Source of the DNA: Cymbomonas tetramitiformis
Lineage: Eukaryota > Chlorophyta > Pyramimonadophyceae > Pyramimonadales > Pyramimonadaceae
Direction of reading: 5' to 3'
Assembly (NCBI GenBank): GCA_001247695.2
Contig: LGRX02009950.1
Coordinates: 1-29,658 of the forward strand
DNA length: 29,658 nucleotides
Shown: in pieces, positions 19,422-29,107 of the stretch
Position numbering within the stretch: position 1 is the stretch's first letter
Layout: every line of letters starts with the position of its first letter
The notes under the pieces: model-generated
What the model saw: the letters and a program-made list of their open reading frames with translations, nothing else
Database searches by the model: none
Told to the model about the DNA's origin: nothing
Program-made: the position numbers and the translations under genes

Positions 19422-19909
19422 AAATAAATAACAATATGTTTGCAAAATTGAAGAATATCAATAATCAATATGATATCAACGATGCCCATGCTTGGGGGTG
19501 TTTTCTCGGTAGGCTCTCGCGTGTCACCTTCGGGAAGATTGAAAGATCCTCCCATCTTATCGACCACTGGATCCACACCATACGCGCTTGCGAGTTGCTA
19601 GAATATCCTCCACAAAGTATTCCTTCTCATCACTGCCGGCGCGCCAAAGGCGTGCTACTGGGTCCGTTTCACAGTTTGCATCTCTCGAGTGACATGCCGG
19701 CACACGATTCAGTGAAATTGTTGACGGCGTCACCGGGTATCGGCATGGAATTGTTTATAACGCAGATCCTTTACGGAATAAATTGCATGGCACACCCTAC
19801 ACGACAGGGACCATCGATCTCGCATACCACGATCGAAATCAAGAAATCAGCCTATGGCATTCGCAAAACTCAACGGCACAGGATCGATATGGGCCCTGAT
19901 ATTGATATA
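19422..19909. other. Spacer between E2 and E3
   Basis: A 159-codon plus-strand ORF starts at 19436 and ends inside the E3 LTR. It has no recognisable domain and I do not call it a gene. Nothing else is seen. Confidence 0.45.
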
Positions 19910-20080
19910 TGCTGAATATATCAGCTTGACTGTATATTCGGAGTGTGGTAATCAGAATAGATAAACGGATAAGCAGAATACCGAGTCTTCCCGTTATATG
20001 TTCGGGGTCTAGGGTTCCGGGACCGGTGATAGTCATACACCCTAACTATAGGAATGACGGTCGGGGCGTCACTTCCAGCA
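19910..20080 (-). repeat. Probable E3 3' LTR
   Basis: On the minus strand it starts TGCTGGAAGTGACG at 20080, directly after GGTGGTG, and ends TTCAGCA at 19910. The ends TGCTG and CAGCA are perfect inverses. A small hairpin (TGACG with CGTCA) lies near its start, as in the other two LTRs. The downstream end is inferred from the terminal inverse only, as no second copy is available. Confidence 0.55.
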
Positions 20081-20115
20081 CACCACCTAGGGCGGTGACT
20101 GGCAAACTAGGTGGT
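20081..20115 (-). promoter_or_regulatory. E3 PPT hairpin
   Basis: ACCACCTAG (minus, 20115-20107) pairs with CTAGGTGGT (20090-20082), one base before the LTR. The minus-strand GGTGGTG ends exactly at the LTR start. It has the same position and sequence as in E1 and E2. Confidence 0.65.
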
Positions 20116-20330
20116 CACGGAACTGAAACAAACACCTACTCAGCTTCGGTGGAAATAAGCATCCTACAGGAGAACCTGTCCTTTCTGGCAGGGTAACTCC
20201 GAAACTAGCAGCTAGTGAGACATACTGCAGAATACGGATGAAGTTAAAACCCTAAATTAAGCCCATCTTGGGGCAACCTGAACCAACAACATTAAACTCT
20301 GGAGGCAGGCTAATCTCAATCTCGGTAACT

Positions 20331-22080
20331 CTAGCCACTTCGAAAGTGCCCGGGAGAGCCGGTGCCACTGTCACAGCGCCCAGGAGAGCTGGTACCACCG
20401 TGTGCAAAATCATGCGTAGAGCAAATTGAGAGAATTGAAGATGTGCCGATGTCGCCGCAGGCAGTTGTACCGGGCGCAATCGGCCCGGCTCGGTGTTTAA
20501 TTGAAGAAGAAAGTGCATCTCCGGTGTCACCGCCCCAGGCGGGTGGCTCGTAGTCCGGCGATGGCGGAGCACCACCCGGTGAGGGCGGCGCAGCAATAAT
20601 CGGAGCCACCTCAGGCGGCTGCGGGGGGCCCGGGAGCCACGTCCACCCGTACCCGTACGTAGCACGGTACCAACTGTGGTACCAGCCCTCCGGCTGCCAG
20701 TAGAGATCCGGCGGGATGGCTGCGGGCGTCAGCACACCAGCACCACCGACCTCGACGCCGACGCGCCCTGTTGCCGAAGATGTTGGCGCGGAGCAATCAC
20801 GCGAAGGCGCGGCAGTTGCACAAATAACAAACATCAGGCAGACTGCGAGAGACGTGAGGGCAGAGAATCCGAAACCCATTGGCGGTCTGCCGCATCCCAA
20901 GGCCTGTCCCGGTGGCGGAAGACACTCGCCATCATCCTCGGAGTCGTCCGTCGTTACGGAGACGGAGTCCACGGGCGCGACGGGGCCCATGTGGTGCATG
21001 GCAAGGGTCGGTTCCGGTCCCGCGATGTCCAAGTTGAACGCGAACTTGCCCATGAAGGCCGCGTGTGGCTCGTGCGCGTGTAGCGCGCTGACGGGGTACA
21101 TCCCCTCGTCTGACACCACCGACTGCGGAGCGGAGGGCGGCGCCCGCGGTGGCGGCACGTCCAGAGCGTCGGCATGGACCTCGTCGTGAATCTTGAAGTT
21201 GTGGATGTTCGTAGCACCACCAACCGCGCAAACCCCGAGGCGGGTGTCAGCGGGCTGGCGGTACCCCAGGTACTCGTCGATGGTGTCGGGCACCCGCTCC
21301 TCGGCGACAGCGAAGGAGAACGCGGAGGCGGTGTCGTAGAGATCCGGTTTGCCGTCTGCAATGCAGCAGACGGCGTCGAAACGGGCGGCGTCGTCGTCGT
21401 CCACGGCGTCCTGGAACATCACGGCGAGCATGTCGTTCTCGCTGTCCGTAATGCTGAAACCGTGTGCCCCAACGTGTCTGCGTGGTCCGCCGTTCGGGCA
21501 GTCCCGATGCCAATGCTTCTCCGCCGTAGCGGAGCATGCCGGGTGCCGGCACAACGGGACGAACGTACCGGTGGGCTTGTGGAAAGCCACCTTACCCGAA
21601 GACTTCCCACGGAAGCTCTGCGGGAAGTTGCCGTGCTCGGGAAGGGGCTTCGCTGCGAAGCGGACGCCGTCACCATGTCCACCGCGTCCGATGGCGTTCT
21701 TCTTGTCGTTGCGGGGCGTGTAGCCCTTCGTGTCGTCGGGACGGTTGTTGAGGGCCTTGATCTCCTTCTTCATGTCGTAGAGCTGGTCGCGGAGCTCGCC
21801 GAAGATGGTCTTGTAATCCTCGTCGTCGCTCTACCCAACCAGGGTGAGGGCGGAGAACGTGCGCGTAGCAGGCGGGACGTGCGAATCCGTCCCGTGTTGC
21901 GCGTGGCACTCACGGGCCCATTGCTGAATGGTGGCAAGGGACTCCGCCGCACGTTGGTCGTGCAACAGGAGACGGTTGACGACCGGAGCATAGAAGACCG
22001 GGTCGAGGGACTTGATGAAAAGAGACTTGACCTCCATGTCGTCGAGGGTGCTCTTCCGTCGAGCGGACCGGAGAGTGATA
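20331..22080 (-). pseudogene. Gag-like gene of E3, truncated and with an in-frame TAG
   Basis: The minus-strand frame opens before 22080 and includes SLDPVFYAPV, matching LDPVFYTAV of E1 Gag. TAG at 21833-21831 interrupts it, and the same frame continues without a shift through DYKTIFGELRDQ to the ATG at 21773 and on to TAG 20331 (480 codons from that ATG). A knuckle-like motif C-x4-C-x6-H-x4-C lies at about 21551-21498. Then come an acidic stretch (TTDDSEDDGE), GCGRPPMGF, a hydrophobic segment ending ICATAAP, and a Trp/Tyr/Pro-rich region with WYHSWYRATYGYGWTW. Order and motifs match E1. The single TAG could be a disabling mutation or a readthrough signal. With the 5' end missing, the copy is dead on its own. 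Confidence 0.75.
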
Positions 22081-22560
22081 CGGGCTGATATGCGAGCCCT
22101 CAGTATATGATATATATAAAATACAAGTATACGCTGCGTTGTAGAACGGCAACACAAGCGTAAGATAATAGCGGGATGAGTGCAGCACTTCTGTGTGAAG
22201 ATACTGCTGAAGCACAACGCTTCCTCATCTATACCATACGTCTCCCATCATCATAGATGGTACCGCCATTGGGTTGTGAACCCGAGACGTTGGTTGAACG
22301 ACCAGTATCGTCAGAACGAATAACATGTTCGCTCCATAATACTGCGTATGAGTGTTCCGCACATACTTAAAGCAAAGATGGTTCTTGTTTGTTTCTTCAA
22401 GATGTATCTTGCTTTTGCCATCTTCGAGTTCGACGTACGAACTCTCGATGACAGGTGTCATTCAAGTCTTTCCTTGAATAATGACAGATGATGTGACTTT
22501 ATCATCTGGCGACATGTACAGTCATAGTCGACCGTACTGACGACTGTCATTATAATATAT

Positions 22561-22648
22561 GACATGACTCGACATGACATGACATGACATGGTATGACAT
22601 GTCTGACATGTATGACACGTATGACACGTATGACATGTATGACACATA
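22561..22648. repeat. (ATGACATG)-type microsatellite
   Basis: Runs of GACAT at 5-bp spacing pass into ATGACACGT and TATGACA units at about 10-bp spacing. Degenerate simple sequence. Confidence 0.85.
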
Positions 22649-23640
22649 TGTCATCGGTCATGACCCTGACAGATCTCCCCTCTTGAAAGAGTTGTGACCT
22701 CACAACGGGCATACCTTTATATATGTCTATGATGTCTTTGTTGTTGTCGCTTCTTGCTGGTACCAGTCTTCTTACACCGATTTGAGGCGTCCCTCATGGT
22801 GTTTTTAGGTTATTGGGGGGAACTGAGTCCACTTTAGTCCCTCACCTTACAGTTCTTAGGATGTAGCCCCCTTTGAAGTTCGTATCGTATTTCAGAGTGA
22901 CGTTTCAAGGTTCAATGAATTGCGTTTCGTGATACAGATTGACGCTGGATTACTGATTGATCCACACGTATCGTGCGTCAGAGTGACGATTCAAAGCATC
23001 CGAAGTGTACGTTACGGATTATTTGCGCTAGCCGTCGTCGCTTTGCGAACGATGATCCCACGATGTAACGATTTATAATCGAACGATTCTCGGCCTAATA
23101 TAGTGCACCCAACCCTTCCTCCCCTCCTTAAGCTACTTTGGAGGATCATAGGCGGCAACGGGGAGCCCGTGTTTGTTTCCGGAGTTATTTCACCGGGGGC
23201 TTGTTTTATTGCAAACAGAGTGGCCCTGCTTAACGGGATTGGACTTATAATCCTTACCCGGTCTGCTCACTCTTGATATGGTCCAGTACGCACGCTTTGA
23301 CGAACATCTATCGCGATGAGTGAGAATGGATTCGCCACGTACTAATGTAAAATTTATTTAGTTATGTTTGTCAAGCACAACTTAGGATCACAACTCCGTC
23401 TACCTCAGTCGATATCTCCGGTAGCTTCGGATGACTGGCCACAGAATCCGATGACAAACCACGGTCTTGGCAACGGTAGCATTAGCAGTTTAAAATTCAC
23501 AGATATTGGTACCCGCATATGCGTATCTGTGTAAGGGTATGATTTATACAAGGCTCACTACACCTTAGCAAGGAAGGATCAATTCCTGCTCCTGTCATAT
23601 CAATTTGATGCAGGGTAAAAAATGTTAGGGATATAACCCT

Positions 23641-23748
23641 GCAGTTCTCGGGTTGCAGCCCATTGCACCGAAGGTGCATCGCAGTCTTTGGGATGCAGCC
23701 CTGCAGTTCTTGGGATGCAGCCCTGCAGTTCTTGGGATGCAGCCCTGA
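23641..23748. repeat. 22-bp tandem repeat with hairpin spacer
   Basis: Three units of GCAGTTCTTGGGATGCAGCC type start at 23681, 23703 and 23725 (period 22). A diverged unit starts at 23641. Between them TGCACC-GAA-GGTGCA (23664-23678) forms a hairpin. Bases 23641-23685 recur at 27180-27224 with 42 of 45 matches. Confidence 0.88.
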
Positions 23749-24133
23749 TATATATATGTGACCGATGGACGAAAACCTCTTGGGTACATGTTTCCACGGC
23801 CTGATTATTATTTGGTCGGCAATTATTGGCAAAAGTCATCGGCTATCAGCTTTTGACTCAGAAGCCACAATGTTATAGAAGCTGCGACCTATTGTAACCA
23901 TATGCGGCAGTTATGCCTTCAGCATACGTAGACAATATGATTATGTGGAACTTATAATCCCACTTAAGTTGCATCATGATAAATTTATCCAGGTGTTAAC
24001 AAGTGTTCAGGATTTGATAAGGGGTTGACGCCCCACAAGCCAAAGGTCACTGTCTCATAAGGCTCGCCTCAAGTGTGCGGCTTTGAGGATTAGCGTCCTG
24101 GCGAGGCACAGTCATGATGCTTCCTAGTCCATA

Positions 24134-24334
24134 ATGGAGCTGGAAATGAGAATGCTCAAGATATCCGAAGACAGGAAGGCTTTTGGTTGGCCAGAGTTAC
24201 TGTCAAGATGCTTAACCTTGATGGAATGGCATTCGGATACAAACTGTGCAACCATGCATGTGACTTATGCATTGGTGTATGACTTTGATGAATTGTTTCT
24301 TGTCATGAACCTGGAAGGAATGACGGGCAAATAG
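24134..24334 (+). pseudogene. Ty3/gypsy integrase C-terminal fragment
   Basis: The 66-codon ORF contains WPELLSRCLTLMEWHSDTNC then ATMHVTYALVYDF. This fits the end of the gypsy integrase core, where W..LL......H..T..TPYELVYG is common. The preceding and following frames are broken and no other pol domain is contiguous. It is a decayed fragment, unrelated to E1-E3. Confidence 0.55.
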
Positions 24335-25553
24335 CTAGAGTGGCGGATTTACTCACTCGGCTTTGCTGTTTATGGAATTCGATGCCTGATGGCACAACTG
24401 GCAATCCTTTGCTCAGATGCTTTCCTTAAGACATTGGCAACAACTTGTGTGCCAGCTTCTCTAGATTTGGGGAGAAACCATGGATCAACAATTCATCAAT
24501 CAAAACACATGTATCAAGGTTGATTCATCGAATCCTTCAACTCTTGAATTTCGACAATCAGCATCTCAGGCTGTTGACGTCAAAGTGATGGTCGTAAGCT
24601 TACAATATAGCTTATTCACATTTGAAAAACCATCGTTCTCCTATGTCAGTGCCCTTCATATAATATGATAGAGCCGGAGAAATGTGCATCTATGATTTCT
24701 TCATAATGAACTTTATGTGTCAATAAGTCAAATAAGACTTCATTTGATGTTTCAATCGGCATGATGTACCGTGTCATCAACTTTATGGCTGCTATACACA
24801 GATGCTGGAACTTTTGATAAGATTTTTAATCTTCCAAGCAAAATCACAATGATGTAAATCAATTTGTGGCAGCTGTATGAAAATGAATGAATCTATACTC
24901 TTCCTCCCCCTCGCAAAAAGAGATGTATCAAACCAATCAGATGGTGATGGAGGATGTTATTCAATCATTATGTTATGTGAAAAATGGTTTGATAGAGAAC
25001 CAGACTGAGATTACTCATCGAATGCTTTAGAGGTAACAATGTCAATCTGAACATTTATTCTCTCTGCGTCATATTGGCAATATGCCTGACGTTTTTGAAT
25101 GTGGCAAATGCCAGATGATGTCAAATGCAGTCGTTGGGTTGCAGCCCACATACTTTGTCAGTTCAGGGTCACTATAGTGTACCCAATTTAGACAATGGTT
25201 CTGGATAATGATTGTCATGATGAACAAATAAATCAGTACCGAAGTTAACTTTGGTATCGAAGCTAATGGAAAGTCAATCAAGAAGTGTCCGTAATGACAA
25301 CAACTTACTACGAGTTGTATTTTCGTAGTTGATGGATGGCTGACATGTCATTTCATTATGAATAGAACATGGCATTGCCTAGTGATATGTGTATATTTTT
25401 CAGCACATGATCACTTATCTCAATGGTGCCCATTTTATTTTTGGGCAAACACTATTCAGAGACTTGTTATGATAAAGAAGTATGAATTATGAATGTGTCA
25501 TTTCAATCCGATAGAATTGTGACTTGTTTTATGACTATAAAATTTCTGTCACT
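24335..25553. other. AT-rich decayed DNA
   Basis: Only short ORFs with no recognisable domain. A single copy of the 22-bp repeat is at 25127-25147. It is probably the continuation of a decayed gypsy element. Confidence 0.5.
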
Positions 25554-25682
25554 TTCCAGAATGAGGATGAACTGCGCTTGGAAACCAGCTGCAGATTGCG
25601 GGTTCGAGTTCCGCCATGGCTTTTCCCAAGACTTCGTGGCCTAATGGACGAGGCAACAAATTTCTAAACATTCCAGAATGAG
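25554..25682 (+). repeat. tRNA-like 105-bp insertion with 12-bp flanking repeats
   Basis: TTCCAGAATGAG occurs at 25554-25565 and 25671-25682, flanking 105 bp. Inside, a pol III B box and T arm (GCGGGTTCGAGTTCCGC, about 25597-25613) comes before an A box and D arm (TGGCCTAATGGACGAGGC, about 25637-25654). The second part continues as AACAAATTTCTAA, which would put TCT in the anticodon position (Arg). This is the reverse of normal tRNA order. The candidate acceptor strands (GACTTCG and CATGGCT) and anticodon-stem strands do not pair well, so a working tRNA is unlikely. It is most likely a retroposed tRNA-derived fragment. A decayed permuted tRNA gene is the alternative. Confidence 0.5.
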
Positions 25683-26029
25683 CTTTTCAAAGAGTCTTTA
25701 TTCCTCAATGAAGCATGCTTGTCTTATGTGCCAAAATGATATGAAACCACAAGTATGATGTCAATCTATATGTGGATGGTTTATACCATTGTATGCTATT
25801 CCACAAATAAGTAGTGATGTCAGAATAAAATTTTGGACAATTGCAACTCAGTACAAACCCGAGTGCATTCAAGTTCACTTGTATGCTCAGAATCTAAATC
25901 TAATGTACTTTCTATATGCACAGGATAGAATATATTTTCTATGTGATTCTGGATTCAGGAACTAGAGTCAATGAAAAACTCCTTTCCTATTTCAGACGAT
26001 GAAACCTTTATTCCCTTAGGTGCAATACC

Positions 26030-26338
26030 TTATCTTAAGGAATAGTCATTTTCGATACAAGTTTCAATCGATTTTCTCAAATCTGTCACCTTTATGATGA
26101 TCAGACTGGTCAATTTTACAGCATAACCCACTTCCCCTTGCTGAAGGAGATGACTCCCGTCATAGGGCGGTATGTTGGCTGTTTTCATATGACACATGGA
26201 AAACATGAGTGGCTCGGCAATCTTGGAGAACTTCGGGATAAATATCCTGAATTGGCCGATTATGCCCAAGAATGACCGAAGGTACATTACATCTTTAGCC
26301 ATGCGGCGTAGAGGCTGCTTGCCAACAGTTGGGTTATA
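26030..26338 (-). pseudogene. Ty3/gypsy reverse transcriptase fragment
   Basis: The minus-strand ORF reads YLRSFLGIIGQFRIFIPKFS then KIAEPL, the standard block after the gypsy palm domain (VRSFLGLxxYYRRFIxxFSxIAxPL). About 50 more codons follow without a clear RNase H before a stop. The frame upstream to about 26338 is open but weak. A decayed pol fragment, on the opposite strand to the integrase fragment at 24134. Confidence 0.7.
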
Positions 26339-27179
26339 GGTTGTATAGCTATGTTAGCTATGTTGGAGGCTGAATAGCCATGACTGCACGGACTCTGTCT
26401 TCCATGATGGACTGAAATGCCTCGTGATATAATGCTCTCACAGAATAGGCATTGTTCAATGGCGGTATGATCAGATATGTAATGATCAATGAAGACAAGA
26501 TGACCGGTATGGCTTATTCAGCAGGCATGACTACCTCAAAGAGATGCCAATACACGGATGCATTTCAAGACATAAGGGCAATAAACTTATTATGTAGCCT
26601 TCAAAGGCAGCCAGCATTTATGCTGCATTGGTCAGCTCGGTGGCTTTGACCTATCTAGGTGTTGTACTCAGGCCGTAACCTGCATATTGCATTGAGTACT
26701 CTTGACATCTTTAATGATCCAATTAGATGATATGTATGAAATATCAAGAATGGTTGCCCTTTTTCAGTGATCATCGGTGGCAGAGGCTATAGTGCTTGCA
26801 CCGAATCATTATACAATTCTAGTCTGGATACATGCTAGACCAGATGTATGCAAATGTCTAGGTCTTCAAAATCAAGCTCATATGTACGTCATGGCTGATG
26901 ACCTTAGAAATGTTCGATACATATGTGTGTCAACTTCATGGAGTTCTGCATGGTTTGAATGTATATAGTCATGATTACCAAAACAACAACGATGATGCAA
27001 CTTATTTGTTTTATCATTTGTCTTTATTATTTATTTGGTTTTTGGTTGTATTTTTTTAGCTTATCAGCTTCCCTTTTCAAGGAAGTGTAGATTGCTAGGC
27101 GGTTGTCAGGCGCCGTTTAAATACAACAGAGGTCCGACCTCATATGTGATGGCGTGGTAGCTTACGATGAAGCTGGACA

Positions 27180-27224
27180 GCAGTTCTCGGGATGAAGCTC
27201 ATTGCACCGAAGGTGCATCGCAGT
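27180..27224. repeat. Dispersed copy of the 22-bp repeat plus hairpin module
   Basis: Matches 23641-23685 at 42 of 45 bases, including the whole TGCACC-GAA-GGTGCA hairpin. Confidence 0.88.
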
Positions 27225-27550
27225 TTTGTTTTTGGACGAAGCCCGAATTCACGTCATCAGCGTGGGTCATATAGTGCCCATGTATGTGCTGTACAAAATA
27301 CAACACTACCCTCCAGCGGCGAAGTGGTTTGTTATTACCATCATCGTATGCTGTGGGATATCAAATATATAATCAGAGAGTATGGCAATATGTGTACCAT
27401 GTTATCAATATCGGAGGAACTGTGTCTTCTTTTAAACTCCTCATGACTATATGTATAATGGTGTTGTACTGATGTCAACACCTTCTCTCTGAGTGATTTA
27501 TTGATTTCAGATGTGATGTCGTGGCAGTCATAAAATATGTCCACGTCATT

Positions 27551-27649
27551 GGCACGAGTCATATTGTGTCCATGCATACGCGATCTTAGCGCAGGTCACA
27601 ATACAGTGCCCGAGCATACGCGATTTTAGCGTAGGTCACATTGTGCCTC
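27551..27649. repeat. 40-bp tandem repeat, about 2.5 copies
   Basis: GCATACGCGATYTTAGCG starts at 27574 and 27614, and each copy is followed by YAGGTCACA and GTGCC. A partial earlier copy (GTCATATTGTGTCCATG) lies at 27558. A related GGGTCATATAGTGCCCATG lies at about 27265. Confidence 0.8.
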
Positions 27650-28409
27650 TATTTATTACATCTGAGAATATATGTTACTCATCTTTGTGAGTCTAGACAG
27701 CATTGTGCTGATTGCAATGCTTTCTCTGGTGACTTATATATCACAGATTATACCAAATGTGGTGATCAGTCCAGTGCAATATTTTGTCACCGGAATGTAC
27801 AGGGATTGTGAATGATTGCAATCCAGCCGGAGAATAATCTCAACAGCTTATTCTGTACTAATGAATTCATCGGAGTTATACTTATTTCGACGATTCAAAA
27901 ACCCATGTCATTGTAGTGATGACAGCTCATATGAATATATAGGGTTTTTATCAGAATGCTTTTATGTGATGTCAACATATTATGTTCAAAATGCATGTAA
28001 CTCTTTCAGAGCAGTAACTATATTGACATCTGATAGAAGTTGTTGAGGACAAGCACACACATACAAATGTGTTTTGTCAAACTGCTTTGATTATATCAAG
28101 CAATGTCCTGATATGTTTAAAATAAGAGATATCATTTTGATAAATCTTAGAGCACAGACCTATGCTCAAAACATATCATAGATTGATAAATATCACTAAA
28201 GTGGATACTCCGCTTAAGTTGATAACTCTATATATCATCAGAAAGTACATTTACTGCCATGGGTTTAAATCAGTAAAACCCAGAAATGTGATCAACCTCA
28301 GATGTTGATATACAACATAATTCACTTTTATGCCATAAAATTTGTCATGTGCAAAGGTAAAGTGATTTGCAGTGCTTCTGTACTTTGCATTCCACGCACA
28401 CACAGAGAT

Positions 28410-28412
28410 ATG

Positions 28413-28453
<41 letters not shown>
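28410..28453. repeat. (TA)n(GA)n microsatellite
   Basis: About nine TA followed by about twelve GA dinucleotides. Simple-sequence DNA. Confidence 0.95.
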
Positions 28454-28587
28454 CCAAAAACGGTCAAAATAGGTAAAATCCGTTTGCGATAAATTTGAAA
28501 TTTGAAAATCGGACCCTATTTTATTTGATAATATGATTCTATACCTATTGAGGTATAAGAAAATCATAATGACACAAGTCATATCTC

Positions 28588-28970
28588 GTGTAACACCCTA
28601 GATAATAGGTGTGGAATATGTGGGGGTATACATATTGGCTGTAACACTAAATCGGTCAAAATGTTCTACGTGTAATCTTTTGAAAATTTGGGATTGATTT
28701 TTTTGGCTAAAATGAATATTTAGCTATCAATATACAATTCCTGATTTACACAACACGTGTAACACCCTGTAACACCCTAAAAATTGAAGGTGCGTGTCAG
28801 GGGTGTAACATACCTTCTAAACACCGCGTAACATTCAGTTTGGTATTAAATGCAGTTTTGCTTTAAAATGGTTGCAAAATATTTATACTGCTTTATTTTT
28901 ACCTATTTTAGGGTTAGTGATACCATGTAACACCCTAATCACATTATTGGGAATATGGGCCACTGTAACC
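28588..28970. repeat. Scattered TGTAACACCCT motifs
   Basis: TGTAACACCC occurs at about 28589, 28758, 28768 (two adjacent copies 10 bp apart) and 28926. Shorter forms (TGTAACA, GTAACA, TGTAACC) occur at about 28640, 28803, 28827 and 28964. The spacing is irregular. CACCCTAA is faintly telomere-like, but there is no tandem array. Confidence 0.6.
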
Positions 28971-29063
28971 TTACATGCCCTAAAATGCCACTAAATATTG
29001 GATATACTTCATGTTTGGCATAAATATATCATGCTGTAATCAGCACAGACATGATCATATTTC

Positions 29064-29107
29064 GGGCAACAACCCAAGAACTGTTGGGCAACAACCCTAA
29101 AACTGTA
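29064..29107. repeat. Inverted members of the 22-bp repeat family
   Basis: GGGCAACAACCCAAGAACTG and GGGCAACAACCCTAAAACTG start 22 bp apart. Reverse-complemented, CAGTTCTTGGG and GCCC line up with the 22-bp unit at 23681-23746, and the period is the same. Confidence 0.6.

Larger units (their letters stand above)
19910..22080 (-). mobile_element. 5'-truncated gag-only LTR element E3
   Basis: On the minus strand it runs from the middle of a gag-like ORF (about 22080) to a 3' LTR ending at 19910. Homology to E1 Gag begins at about 22060, and upstream of about 22083 the DNA becomes AT-rich and unrelated. The 3' LTR, GGTGGTG tract and hairpin match the E1/E2 layout. No 5' LTR or second copy of its LTR is found in the window, so the 5' half is lost. 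No target-site duplication can be tested. Confidence 0.75.
22081..24133. other. AT-rich spacer with repeats, no gene seen
   Basis: No ORF here has a recognisable domain. It contains a TGACATG microsatellite (22561-22648), the first members of a 22-bp repeat family (about 22850 and 23641-23748) and many short ORFs. The stretch looks like decayed transposon DNA. Confidence 0.6.

Noticed and set aside
19436..19915. Plus-strand ORF of 159 codons between E2 and E3
   Set aside because: No domain or repeat support, and it runs into the E3 LTR, so it is likely a chance frame.
21174..22088. 304-codon plus-strand ORF over E3
   Set aside because: Val/Gly/Arg-rich antisense shadow of the E3 gag frame, which has clear homology to E1.
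23641..23748. CRISPR-like array
   Set aside because: The 22-bp units are directly adjacent without unique spacers, and the genome is eukaryotic.
25597..25654. Functional tRNA-Arg gene
   Set aside because: The arms are in permuted order, and the acceptor and anticodon stems do not pair, so I list it only as tRNA-like.
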